From Liminaster sp017519885 (GTDB lineage: Bacteria > Bacteroidota > Bacteroidia > Bacteroidales > UBA3663), in NCBI GenBank assembly GCA_017519885.1, contig JAFWRO010000021.1, positions 81,906 to 145,905 on the forward strand: a stretch of DNA of 64,000 bases, read 5' to 3'. This document shows, one piece after another, positions 17,106 to 24,210 of the stretch. Position 1 is the stretch's first letter; each line of letters begins with the position of its first letter. Position numbers and translations under genes: made by a program. The notes beneath the pieces are model-generated. The model saw only the letters and a program-made list of their open reading frames with translations. It did not search any database and was not told where the DNA came from.

Positions 17106-17191
17106 TTTTTTTGATAGAATGCTCATTCAACGAGAAAAAAGTTTGCTGAGGCTCATTATTTTTCTTGATTCAACCGATTGCATTGATTGCA
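17106..17191. repeat. Direct repeat 2 flanking rhuM-fic
   Basis: 86 bp, same orientation as repeat 1 and about 1.28 kb away. The last 45 bp (from CTCATTATTTTTCTTGATTC on) are identical; differences cluster around AACGAGAAAAAAG. Confidence 0.92.
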
Positions 17192-17504
17192 ACCGACCGC
17201 ATCTGCGCGCTGTAGTTCCGTCAGCTGGTGTTCAAGCCCATCTTCCGCTTCCTCGCAGCCCAAGGCTGATGCTGGTCACGGCCCAAGGTCACTTCAGTGT
17301 CGAGCAGCCGAATTGGGGCAGCTCCTACAATGAGAATTGACAATGGCAGTTTCTTCTTTCATCTAAATTCCAATCTCGTCGTCCGATGCACTATGGAAAT
17401 GGCAAAAAACTATGTTAACGACCTATTTTTTATGTTGAACAACATATTTCTGTGAAAAAGTGCATTTGTGCAACCGATTTCACAACAAAAAAGTTTCAGA
17501 AAAA
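17192..17504. other. Intergenic stretch without recognised gene
   Basis: The first 150 bp are clearly richer in G+C than the AT-rich surroundings and read without stops in one plus frame up to YNEN at 17340, but no family is recognisable and no start is convincing. This may be a decayed coding fragment. The remainder (17345-17504) is AT-rich with a small palindrome, TATGTTGAACAACATA, near 17432. Confidence 0.4.
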
Positions 17505-17537
17505 TTTGGAATCGGTGAAAAAAAGCCGTATCTTTGC
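17505..17537 (+). promoter_or_regulatory. Promoter of small-RNA candidate
   Basis: TTTG (17505-17508), exactly 20 bp, then TATCTTTGC (17529-17537): a full Bacteroidales housekeeping promoter. No reading frame follows; a terminator lies about 120 bp downstream. Confidence 0.85.
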
Positions 17538-17543
17538 AGCACC

Positions 17544-17692
17544 TTAAATAAACAACCATAACACAATACCTTAAATAACGCAACAAAAGTAGTTTCTTTG
17601 GGACCTTAAATCTAATACCAGAAAAACAGGATAAAAGACATTAAAGCAAATCTGAGTCACCTGTCATTCATTGACAGGTGATTTAGTTTTTA
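17544..17692 (+). ncRNA. Candidate small noncoding RNA (about 150 nt)
   Basis: Bounded by a consensus promoter and a textbook intrinsic terminator, with no open frame between. The transcript would be AT-rich and unstructured at first and contain ACCTTAAAT three times (17541, 17568, 17603), the first at or just before the transcription start. The repeated motif could be a target-recognition or protein-binding site. I do not recognise a family; a 6S-like RNA is possible, but I do not see the large central bulge layout. Confidence 0.6.
17657..17690 (+). terminator. Intrinsic terminator of small-RNA candidate
   Basis: TCACCTGTCA (17657-17666), loop TTCAT, TGACAGGTGA (17672-17681), then TTTAGTTTTT. 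A perfect 10-bp stem. Confidence 0.85.
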
Positions 17693-17737
17693 TAATTATC
17701 GAAAACAAAAGCGGATAATAACTTGAGTGGTCGCATA

Positions 17738-17859
17738 GCTCAAAATTAAAGAAAAATTAAATCAAAAATTATAAGAAAAACTTGACCGTGTTGGTCTCGG
17801 CTATTATATGCCAACCTTTTTTGATAATTTTTTAAATCAATTATCTTATAATTTTGAGC
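17738..17859. repeat. Inverted repeat GCTCAAAATTA in AT-rich spacer
   Basis: Perfect 11-bp arms GCTCAAAATTA / TAATTTTGAGC 100 bp apart, with imperfect extension (AAG, ATTAAATC-like stretches) for about 35 bp. The loop holds GTTGG...CCAAC followed by CTTTTTT. It could be a second structured RNA or a DNA element. No gene lies in it. Confidence 0.5.
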
Positions 17860-17996
17860 GAAGCGCCCCCTTGAACAAAGTCGTTATATAGAAGACATAC
17901 TGAGTAATTATCGTTAATTCGCGATAATTCGTGTTAAAAAAAATCGCGGAGTTAATTCAGAATAGTTACTTAATTGTTAATTATCCCGCATTTTAT

Positions 17997-18028
17997 TTTG
18001 ATTTTTCAAGTATATTCCGTATCTTTGC
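17997..18028 (+). promoter_or_regulatory. Promoter of glycosyltransferase-esterase pair
   Basis: TTTG (17997-18000), 19 bp, TATCTTTGC (18020-18028): full consensus, 22 nt before the ATG at 18051. Confidence 0.88.
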
Positions 18029-18050
18029 ACCCGATAATCCAAGATAATCG

Positions 18051-18806
18051 ATGAAAATCTCTGTCGTGACATCCTCCTTCAATAGTGCTGGCACATTACG
18101 CAGCACCATTGAGGGCGTGTTGGCTCAGGACTACGACGACTACGAACTGATCATCCAGGACGGGGGCAGCACCGATGGCACCTTGGCGCTCATCGAGGAG
18201 TACGCGTCCCGTTTGGGCGACCGGTTGAAGCTCGAGAGTTGTCCCGACAAGGGAATCTACGATGGGTTTAATCGCGGATGTCGTCGTGCTACGGGTGATG
18301 TTGTTGGCATCCTCAATAGCGACGACTTCTTCACCCGCAACGATATCCTTTCCACCATCGCACGCACCTTCGCCCAGCATCCCGACGTCGATGCCGTCTA
18401 TGCCGACGTGCATTACGTTTCGCCCAAGGATCCTACGCGCATCGTGCGCTATTACAGCAGCCGTAAGTTCACGCCCGAGCGTATGCGGATGGGTTATATC
18501 CCCGCTCACCCCACCTTCTACCTGCGACGCGAATGCCTGGAGAAGTTCGGCTATTACGACCTCGATTACAAGGTGGCAGCCGACTTCGAGTTCCTCCTGC
18601 GTCTCATCTATCTCAATCGCATCAGGACCTTCTACGTCGAGGAGGATTGGGTGACGATGCGCATCGGGGGAGCCACGACCAAGGGCTTGCAGAGTCATTA
18701 CCGAATCATGAAGGACCACATACGAGCCTTTCACAAACACGGCATACCATTCAACCCCTTCATCTATTTCTGGCGTTATGTCGAGAAGTTGAGGGAATTC
18801 AGATAA
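18051..18806 (+). CDS. Glycosyltransferase family 2
   Basis: A 251-residue GT-A enzyme. It has the N-terminal strand MKISVVTSSFNSAGTLRSTI, the nucleotide-binding IIQDGGSTDGT (about 34-44), the metal-binding LNSDDFF (about 87-93) and a C-terminal ADFEFLLRLI acceptor/catalytic block. The KGIYDGFNRG motif is typical of the colanic-acid WcaA-like subgroup. Sole glycosyltransferase here, driven by its own consensus promoter and followed 6 bp later by an esterase gene. Acceptor unknown. Confidence 0.9.
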   Translation: MKISVVTSSFNSAGTLRSTIEGVLAQDYDDYELIIQDGGSTDGTLALIEEYASRLGDRLKLESCPDKGIYDGFNRGCRRATGDVVGILNSDDFFTRNDILSTIARTFAQHPDVDAVYADVHYVSPKDPTRIVRYYSSRKFTPERMRMGYIPAHPTFYLRRECLEKFGYYDLDYKVAADFEFLLRLIYLNRIRTFYVEEDWVTMRIGGATTKGLQSHYRIMKDHIRAFHKHGIPFNPFIYFWRYVEKLREFR

Positions 18807-18812
18807 AGACTT

Positions 18813-19772
18813 ATGAAAAACTTCTTGAAATCATTCGCACTCGGAATTGTTCTCATGAGTGCCTCGACGCTGTTGGCACAGCCGGCAGGCGGTTTTGGCG
18901 GCTTTCAGCAGCAAGCCGAATTGCAGACTTCCCAGGTTTGGAAGGACGTGAATTATGCCGGCGATGACCAGGCGTTTCACACTTGCGACATCTATCTCCC
19001 CAAGGTGGAGAAGGATGCCTACCCCGTAGTGGTGCACATCTACGGAAGTGCATGGTTCTCCAACAGCAGCAAGGGTGCTGCCGACCTGGGCACCATCGTG
19101 AAGGCGCTGCTCGATGCAGGTTATGCTGTGGTTTGCCCCAATCATCGTTCCAGCGGCGATGCACAGTGGCCTGCACAGATCAACGACATCAAGGCCGTCA
19201 TCCGTTTCATTCGCGGTGAGGCGGCCACCTATAGGTTCGACACTTCCTTCATCGCCACCTCGGGCTTCTCCTCGGGCGGTCATCTCTCTTCCATGTGCGG
19301 AACCACCAATGGTGTGAAGGTAGCCGAAGTAGGGAAGGAGACCATCGATATCGAAGGCGCTGTGGGCAACTACACCCACGAGAGCAGTCTCGTCAACGCG
19401 TCCTGTGACTGGTCGGGTCCTGTCGATCTCACCGACATGGAATGCGGCGAGCATATGACTTTCGGACCTTCCAGCCCCGAGGATATTCTCTTGGGTGGCA
19501 CCAGGTTGGCCGATGAGCCCGACAAGTATGTCGGTTTGAGCGCAACGCATTATGTCGATCCGACCGATGTGCCCATCATCATCTTCCATGGCGAAAAGGA
19601 CAATGTGGTGCCTTGCTGCCAGGGCATGAAGTTCTATGCCGTGCTGCAGGCTGCTGGTGTGAAGAGCGAGGCAACATTTGTGCCCGAAGGTGGTCACGGT
19701 ATGGGCATGTATTCAGCCGAGAACCTGCAGAAGATGGTGGACTTCCTCGATGGTGTTCGCCTGGGCAAATGA
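18813..19772 (+). CDS. Exported alpha/beta-hydrolase esterase
   Basis: A 319-residue protein with signal peptide (cleavage near LLAQ). The alpha/beta-hydrolase landmarks are the oxyanion-loop HIYGSAW (75-81, a variant of HGGGW), nucleophile elbow GFSSGG (151-156, Ser153) and catalytic His in EGGHGMGMY near the C-terminus. Similar proteins in Bacteroidetes are carbohydrate acetyl or feruloyl esterases; the substrate is not determined. Periplasmic or exported. Probably cotranscribed with the glycosyltransferase upstream. Confidence 0.85.
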   Translation: MKNFLKSFALGIVLMSASTLLAQPAGGFGGFQQQAELQTSQVWKDVNYAGDDQAFHTCDIYLPKVEKDAYPVVVHIYGSAWFSNSSKGAADLGTIVKALLDAGYAVVCPNHRSSGDAQWPAQINDIKAVIRFIRGEAATYRFDTSFIATSGFSSGGHLSSMCGTTNGVKVAEVGKETIDIEGAVGNYTHESSLVNASCDWSGPVDLTDMECGEHMTFGPSSPEDILLGGTRLADEPDKYVGLSATHYVDPTDVPIIIFHGEKDNVVPCCQGMKFYAVLQAAGVKSEATFVPEGGHGMGMYSAENLQKMVDFLDGVRLGK

Positions 19773-19827
19773 GATATTATCTGAATCTTTAATACTATAT
19801 GTGTAACCGTTTTTATCAATCGACAAA

Positions 19828-19887
19828 ATGAAGGATTTCAATTACTATGCGCCGACCGAAGTGGTTTTCGGCAATCAGCATAATAAT
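19828..19887 (+). pseudogene. 5' remnant of an iron-containing alcohol dehydrogenase
   Basis: The first 15 codons, MKDFNYYAPTEVVFG, match the conserved N-terminus of Bacteroidales butanol-dehydrogenase-type iron ADHs; compare MNRFDYEFPVRIHFG of the intact copy at 61643-62728. The similarity stops abruptly and runs straight into a terminator hairpin; the nominal frame continues for about 45 codons of unrelated sequence. A deletion removed the rest of the gene, leaving the start region and probably the original 3' terminator. Confidence 0.7.
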
Positions 19888-19929
19888 AGCCAGTACCAAT
19901 GTCGAAATGCTTGGTACTGGCTTTTTTCT
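19888..19929 (+). terminator. Intrinsic terminator after the dehydrogenase remnant
   Basis: AGCCAGTACCAA pairs with TTGGTACTGGCT (12 bp), followed by TTTTTCTTGG. Confidence 0.85.
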
Positions 19930-19955
19930 TGGAATCGTGATTGCTTAGATATGCA

Positions 19956-20441
19956 TTACGGCAAAAACGAAGGCGACATTGCAGCAAAAAGGACGATGGC
20001 AATCATGAAGATGATGTAGAGGACGAAGGAGATGATGGTCAGCCAGCCGCAGTACTTCATGATGGAGTGGAGGTCGTCGGCAGAGGCTTCAAAGTCGGAG
20101 TTCGTGCCTGCACGGAGTGCCTTGCGGGTGTGATCGATGAGTTTGAAGCCTTTGACGATGGGATAGACATATACCACGCCAATTATCAGATAGAGCAAGC
20201 CCATGCACAGCATGATCAATGGCGACATATCAGGGTTCTCCACCGGGAAGAAACTGCTCATGGCGAGCATCACAATCGCAATGATTGTAAAAATAACCAC
20301 AGCGAAGCAGCACAGGATGACAAAGAACTGTATCCAGTTCATCGATGAAAGCAGCGATTCCTTCATCTTGGGTGAAACACGCAGAAGTGATTCGGGATTC
20401 TGATTAACCTCTCCTTGAGAGGTGATGTTGTTTTCTTCCAT
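19956..20441 (-). CDS. Small polytopic membrane protein (DUF5362-like)
   Basis: A 161-residue protein with a polar N-terminus (about 1-35) and four hydrophobic segments (about 37-63, 75-98, 130-150 and the extreme C-terminus). The loop FKLIDHTRKALRAGTNSDFE between segments 2 and 3 resembles proteins annotated DUF5362 in Bacteroidetes; I hold that assignment loosely. No function is known. It is convergent with the remnant gene and not in an obvious operon. Confidence 0.7.
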   Translation of the reverse strand: MEENNITSQGEVNQNPESLLRVSPKMKESLLSSMNWIQFFVILCCFAVVIFTIIAIVMLAMSSFFPVENPDMSPLIMLCMGLLYLIIGVVYVYPIVKGFKLIDHTRKALRAGTNSDFEASADDLHSIMKYCGWLTIISFVLYIIFMIAIVLFAAMSPSFLP

Positions 20442-20563
20442 AATGTATTGTTTTGTTAATAATATTATTGATTAATCTTTTAAGCAACCGATAGGAACTA
20501 CTAGTACGCCATCAGGCCGTTGGTAAGCAAATTCACCGCCCGTCAGTACCATCGTAAAGGCTC

Positions 20564-20603
20564 AAACTTTAAGAAATGGCCAAGAAAAACTTTAAGAAAT
20601 GGC
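20564..20603. repeat. AAACTTTAAGAAATGGC doublet, copy 1
   Basis: Two copies of AAACTTTAAGAAATGGC 23 bp apart. On the minus strand (GCCATTTCTTAAAGTTT) they follow the stop of the aldo/keto reductase by about 67 bp. The same doublet with the same spacing recurs at 24211-24253, downstream of cydB. The remaining 20441-20670 spacer holds no gene. Confidence 0.9.
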
Positions 20604-20669
20604 GAAAATCACTTTTCGTAAAGGCGACATTGCAATTAAAGATTTTGAAAGGGAGATTATTATTGAGTT

Positions 20670-21806
20670 TTATTTCTCAAAAGTCTTGGCAACCGTCTTG
20701 AGCAGTTCGCGGATGGGAAGATGCTGAGGACAGACCTTTTCGCACTTGCCGCACTGGATGCACTCCGAGGCCTTGCCGCGACCGCTGCCAGTGAGGACGC
20801 AGTCGTAGTAATATTTCGTGTTCCAGTTGTGGAAGGTGTCGAGCTGGTTCTTCGCCGCGAAGAGATCGGGAATGACGATTCTCTTGGGACAGGTGCTCTC
20901 CTCGATGCAGTAGCGACAGGAGGTACAGGGGATGAGGTTCTGTGCGTTGATGATATCGCAGACCTTGCGGACCGCCTTCATCTCGCGTTCGTCGAGGGGC
21001 TTGAAGTCCTGCATGGTTCGGATATTGTCCTCCATCTGCTGCATGTTGCTCATACCCGACAGCACCATGGTCATCATGGGGAAGCTGCCGGCAAAGCGCA
21101 TCGCGTAACTGGCGTTCGAGCCACCGTGCAGATCGCGCAAGATCTGATTGGCGCGTGAGGGTAGGTTCACCAGGCTGCCGCCCTTCACGGGCTCCATCAC
21201 GATGACGGGTTTCTGGTGCTTGGCACAGACCTCATACACTTTGCGGCTCTCGACGGTGTCGGTCTCGTAGTCAGCGTAGTTGAACTGAATCTGTACCACC
21301 TCCACTTCGGGATGCTCGGTGAGGATCATGTTGAGCACTTCGTGCTTGTCGTGGAAGGAGAGGCCGAAATGGCGTATCTTGCCTTCCTCCTTCAGCTGCC
21401 ACGCAGTCTCGTAGGCCTTGCAACGTTTGAACTTCTGGTAGTTGTTGCGGTCCTGTGCGTGCATAAGGTAGAAGTCGAAGTAATCCACCTTGCACCACGC
21501 CAGCTGCTGCTCGAAGAAGGGACGGATGTCTTCCTGCTTGTGGAAGTAGGGGTCGGTGAGCTTGTTGGTGAGGAGGAACTGGCTGCGGTCGTAACGCGAC
21601 GAGACGCAGTCGGCAATGGTCGTCTCCGACTTGCCGCCGTGGTAGCCGTGTGCCGTGTCGAAGTAGTTGAATCCGGCAGCGATGAAGGCATCAGCCATAC
21701 GGCAGAACTCTTCGTAGTCGATGCCACCACCTTTCAGCTCAGGCAGTCGCATACAACCGAATCCGAAGTTGCCGTGTATCTCGGGGAAGAAAGGATTCGT
21801 GAACAT
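20670..21806 (-). CDS. Aldo/keto reductase with C-terminal 4Fe-4S domain
   Basis: A 378-residue protein. The N-terminal TIM barrel has FDTAHGY (catalytic Asp50 and Tyr55) and FLLTNKL; the C-terminal part has two cysteine clusters, CTSCRYCIEESTCPKRI and CIQCGKCEKVCPQHLP, expected to bind iron-sulfur clusters. This fused layout is common in anaerobes and suggests that ferredoxin-type electrons reduce an aldehyde or ketone; substrate unknown. Cytoplasmic. It starts 3 bp after the ECF gene, so the two are cotranscribed. Confidence 0.9.
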   Translation of the reverse strand: MFTNPFFPEIHGNFGFGCMRLPELKGGGIDYEEFCRMADAFIAAGFNYFDTAHGYHGGKSETTIADCVSSRYDRSQFLLTNKLTDPYFHKQEDIRPFFEQQLAWCKVDYFDFYLMHAQDRNNYQKFKRCKAYETAWQLKEEGKIRHFGLSFHDKHEVLNMILTEHPEVEVVQIQFNYADYETDTVESRKVYEVCAKHQKPVIVMEPVKGGSLVNLPSRANQILRDLHGGSNASYAMRFAGSFPMMTMVLSGMSNMQQMEDNIRTMQDFKPLDEREMKAVRKVCDIINAQNLIPCTSCRYCIEESTCPKRIVIPDLFAAKNQLDTFHNWNTKYYYDCVLTGSGRGKASECIQCGKCEKVCPQHLPIRELLKTVAKTFEK

Positions 21807-21809
21807 AAT

Positions 21810-22319
21810 TTATTTCTTCAAAAAATATTTGATGACGAAATATCCGCCGATGACTTGCAGCAACATGCCGGGGATGCCGATACGGAAATCCTGGAAGCCA
21901 AGGGCGAGGGAGCCGAGCATCAGCGACTCGATGAGTGAGCCGACAACTTGATAGAGCAAAACCACAGCAAGGAGCAGCGGAATGCTGACAGCCTGATAGC
22001 GACGGGCGATGAACGATGCAGCGAGTGCCAGAAGCACCGACTTCGTCACGATGCCGGGGAGCAAGGCCACGGGAGGCATTCCGAACAAGGCAGAGTTAAC
22101 CAATGGTGAAAGCAATGCCGTAGCGAGTCCAACCTGCCAGCCGTACTTATATGCCCCGATGAGGGTGAAGAAGTAGATGGGAAGCAGGATGAGCCCACCT
22201 TGTGGAACGAGGTGGCATAACTGAGGAAGCACGATGTTTCCTACGATGAACAAAGCAGCAAACAGATAGCTGCGACTCTCGCGATAGGTCAGAGAGTAAA
22301 GATTGACTGAAGAGGTCAT
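21810..22319 (-). CDS. ECF-transporter substrate-binding (S) component-like protein
   Basis: A 169-residue membrane protein with about five or six hydrophobic helices and no soluble domain, the size and shape of energy-coupling-factor S components that capture vitamins. The central FTLIGAYKYGWQVGLATALLSP resembles the conserved ECF helix region. The vitamin cannot be assigned and no ECF ATPase genes lie nearby, so it would use a shared energising module. It lies downstream of the MITE-like element, which separates it from the DUF1893 gene. Confidence 0.7.
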   Translation of the reverse strand: MTSSVNLYSLTYRESRSYLFAALFIVGNIVLPQLCHLVPQGGLILLPIYFFTLIGAYKYGWQVGLATALLSPLVNSALFGMPPVALLPGIVTKSVLLALAASFIARRYQAVSIPLLLAVVLLYQVVGSLIESLMLGSLALGFQDFRIGIPGMLLQVIGGYFVIKYFLKK

Positions 22320-22335
22320 AAAAAAGGAGTTTAGG

Positions 22336-22530
22336 AGACCCCCTCAATCCCCCTGCTTAGGGGGAAGAACTAAGTCCGCTCAGGAAGTCCTCCCCCTAAG
22401 CAGGTATTCTGCCCCCGCTGTTGCTCACTCTGTTCGCGTCCAGGAGAAGCGGGGATAGAGGGAGTGCGGCAAGAGGACTGCTTGTTGGGGCTTAGTTCTT
22501 CCCCCTAAGCAGGGGGATTAGAGGGGGTCT
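22336..22530. mobile_element. MITE-like element with 40-bp inverted repeats
   Basis: Left arm 22336-22374 and right arm 22491-22530 are near-perfect inverted repeats (one indel) and each contains its own hairpin, CCCCCTGCTTAGGGGG. The 116-bp core contains the AGGTATTCTGCCCCCGCTGT segment shared with 8966-9030. No coding capacity, so a non-autonomous element or a large REP-type sequence. The right arm provides the stop codon of the DUF1893 gene. No target-site duplication is obvious. Confidence 0.8.
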
Positions 22531-22952
22531 GTGGTTATATTTTTCATCTCCGCGAAATGCCCCCGCAGTAGCATCTCCACTTCCGCAGCATTTTGAGCGG
22601 GTGCAACGATGCGCTCCAGGGGACAACGGTTGTCGCCATCGGGAATGACGATGTGATCAACGAGTTGTCCGTAGCGATAGGCAATGCCTGCCTCGTCGAG
22701 CAAAGGCAGCGCCAGGCGGCTCATCACCTCGGCATAGGCTTCGACCACGCCGCCCTGCACAATCAGTCCGGCTGCTGCCTTGCCAATCACCTTGTCGGCA
22801 ATCACGGCACCACGCAGACGCTCCGCGTCGTGGTCGAGCAGCCCGACGAGGTCACGCACACCTTTTTTATGATAGGTGGTCACCTCGCCTGTCTTTGCCT
22901 TGACCACAAGCGAGCACTCCTGCTGGTGCAATAGGTCGATGAGATGCTGCAT
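22518..22952 (-). CDS. DUF1893 family protein
   Basis: A 144-residue cytoplasmic protein. The first 130 residues match the DUF1893 pattern: short N-terminal region with CSLVVKAKTGEVTTYHKKGVRDL, then LRGAVIADKVIGKAAAGLIVQGGV, a cytidine-deaminase-like fold whose function is unknown. The last residues TDPL and the TAA stop come from the right arm of the MITE-like element, so the original C-terminus is probably altered. Preceded by a consensus promoter. Confidence 0.85.
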   Translation of the reverse strand: MQHLIDLLHQQECSLVVKAKTGEVTTYHKKGVRDLVGLLDHDAERLRGAVIADKVIGKAAAGLIVQGGVVEAYAEVMSRLALPLLDEAGIAYRYGQLVDHIVIPDGDNRCPLERIVAPAQNAAEVEMLLRGHFAEMKNITTDPL

Positions 22953-22979
22953 CGTTTTGTATTTGCTTGATTATTCAGC

Positions 22980-23012
22980 GCAAAGGTATATACATTTTCT
23001 GGTATTTCCAAA
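22980..23012 (-). promoter_or_regulatory. Promoter of DUF1893-ECF-aldo/keto reductase operon
   Basis: On the minus strand TTTG (23009-23012), 20 bp, TACCTTTGC (22980-22988), a full consensus about 28 nt before the start codon. Confidence 0.85.
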
Positions 23013-23115
23013 CATTTTCCGATTTTTTTGCAAATAATATTCAGCGGCTCGTTGACGAATCGCGGAATTGAAGGCTATCAGCGTTTCAGAACTAAAGCAG
23101 ATTTTGGCATTAAAA

Positions 23116-23144
23116 TGATAAATGTGATTTTGATTTTTGTGATT
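23116..23144 (+). repeat. 29-bp inverted repeat, left end of cassette
   Basis: The 29 bp starting TGATAAATGTGATTTTGA are repeated without mismatch, inverted, at 24106-24134. The tract continues on the inside with more GATTTTTGTGATT-like sequence. Confidence 0.95.
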
Positions 23145-23184
23145 TTTGTGATTTTTTACCTCTTAAATCGCAATTCGCACTATG

Positions 23185-23590
23185 TACTTTGTCGGCCGTT
23201 AGAGTATTCCATCCCGTAGCATTGAGAACTCTGACGGCCGTTAGAGTATTCTATCACGTAGTGTCGGGTACTTTGTTGGCCGTTGTAGTACTCCATCTTT
23301 TGGCATCGAGAACTCCATCGGCCGTCACAATATTTGCGCAAATTGCGGAAGTACTCTGTCGGCTGTTGGAGTATTTCCGCAGTTGGAGATGGTACTTTGT
23401 CGGCCGTTGGAGTATTCCATCTTGTAGCATAGAGAACTGTGTCGGCCGTGAGAGTACTCCGTCCCGCAGTATCGGGTACTCTATCGGCCGTGAGAGTATT
23501 CCATCCTGAAGCATCGCGTACTCTTTCGGCCGTCACGATACTTGCGCAAACAGAGAGAGTACTCTGTCGGCCGTCAGAGTGCTCCCTCCT
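23185..23590. repeat. Ten-unit tandem array with 41-42-bp period
   Basis: The core CGGCCGT occurs at 23193, 23235, 23277 (TGGCCG), 23319, 23360, 23401, 23443, 23485, 23527 and 23568. Spacings are 42 bp six times and 41 bp three times. Each unit reads like TACTCTGTCGGCCGTNAGAGTATTCC plus a variable GTAGCATCGAGAA-type part; units 4 and 9 share a CAATATTTGCGCAA variant. Open frames on both strands are by-products: the 41-bp steps break any frame. The array ends directly at the stop of the HTH gene. Confidence 0.95.
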
Positions 23591-23597
23591 AAGTAGA

Positions 23598-24014
23598 TTA
23601 ATTTTTCTGTTCCTGCACTACCCAATCTAGTGCAGTACACCCGCAATAGCGCTTGAAGACGTGCGACATCACTACTTCCGACCGCCATCCGCAGCGTCGG
23701 GCTGTCTCCTTGAGCAGCTTGACCAGCTCTCCTTTCTCGCAGCGCTCGCTGCTAATCTCACCGAGGCGCTTGCGAAGCCAGTCCTGTGCCTGCAGTACTC
23801 GCCAATGGGTGATCACATCTACGAGGCGTGTGCCCGTCAGCATATACCAGGCTGAACGTAGGTCTCGAACCTTGACATCCATGAGCAGCGCCACATCCTC
23901 AGGATAGATGAGCTTGTAATGCCGCAGGATGTTGAGGACTTCATCGACTATCACCTCGCCAGTTGGCTGGCGTGCGTGGTACATCTCCTCCACGCTCTCA
24001 ACGATATGTTTCAT
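23598..24014 (-). CDS. Small AraC-like helix-turn-helix protein
   Basis: A 138-residue protein when started at MKHIVESVEEMYHARQ (24014); an earlier ATG at 24089 would translate the 10-bp repeat array. It appears to be almost only a DNA-binding domain with two helix-turn-helix units: YPEDVALLMDVKVRDLRSAWYMLTG (about 38-62) and ETARRCGWRSEVVMSHVFKRYCG (about 102-124), the arrangement of AraC/XylS proteins. There is no sensor domain. It lies inside the 29-bp inverted repeats and next to the 42-bp array, so it may bind the array; that is inference. Confidence 0.75.
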   Translation of the reverse strand: MKHIVESVEEMYHARQPTGEVIVDEVLNILRHYKLIYPEDVALLMDVKVRDLRSAWYMLTGTRLVDVITHWRVLQAQDWLRKRLGEISSERCEKGELVKLLKETARRCGWRSEVVMSHVFKRYCGCTALDWVVQEQKN

Positions 24015-24016
24015 TT

Positions 24017-24067
24017 TCTCTAAGGGATTTTTAGGGATTCTAAGGGATATTAAGGGATTTTTAGGGA
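24017..24067. repeat. 10-bp TTAGGGA iteron array
   Basis: Five tandem units (TCTCTAAGGGA, TTTTTAGGGA, TTCTAAGGGA, TATTAAGGGA, TTTTTAGGGA) immediately upstream of the HTH gene start. In its sense strand the units read TCCCTAAAAA, reminiscent of leader arrays elsewhere in this window. Confidence 0.9.
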
Positions 24068-24105
24068 CGATTGTTTTTCGGGACACCACGAAGGTGACGT
24101 CCTTT

Positions 24106-24134
24106 AATCACAAAAATCAAAATCACATTTATCA
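24106..24134 (-). repeat. 29-bp inverted repeat, right end of cassette
   Basis: Perfect inverse copy of 23116-23144. It lies upstream of the HTH gene and may include its promoter region. Confidence 0.95.
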
Positions 24135-24210
24135 AATTGCATTTGATTTTTTTGTAGCAAAATGACTTCATGATGACAATTTCGCCGCTCATCAATGCCA
24201 CGTAAAAGTG

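Noticed and set aside
17119..17340. Protein gene in the GC-richer stretch after direct repeat 2
   Set aside because: It starts inside the repeat, has no recognisable family and no promoter; treated as possible debris.
22336..22530. Complete insertion sequence
   Set aside because: Under 200 bp, no transposase frame and no clear target duplication; kept as a MITE-like element.
23180..23536. Repeat-protein genes on either strand through the 42-bp array
   Set aside because: Frames are open only because 42 is divisible by 3; three of nine steps are 41 bp, which breaks the repeat frame, and no start region or composition supports coding.
23185..23590. CRISPR array
   Set aside because: Units are degenerate along their whole length, there are no unique spacers of constant size between identical repeats, and no cas genes are nearby.
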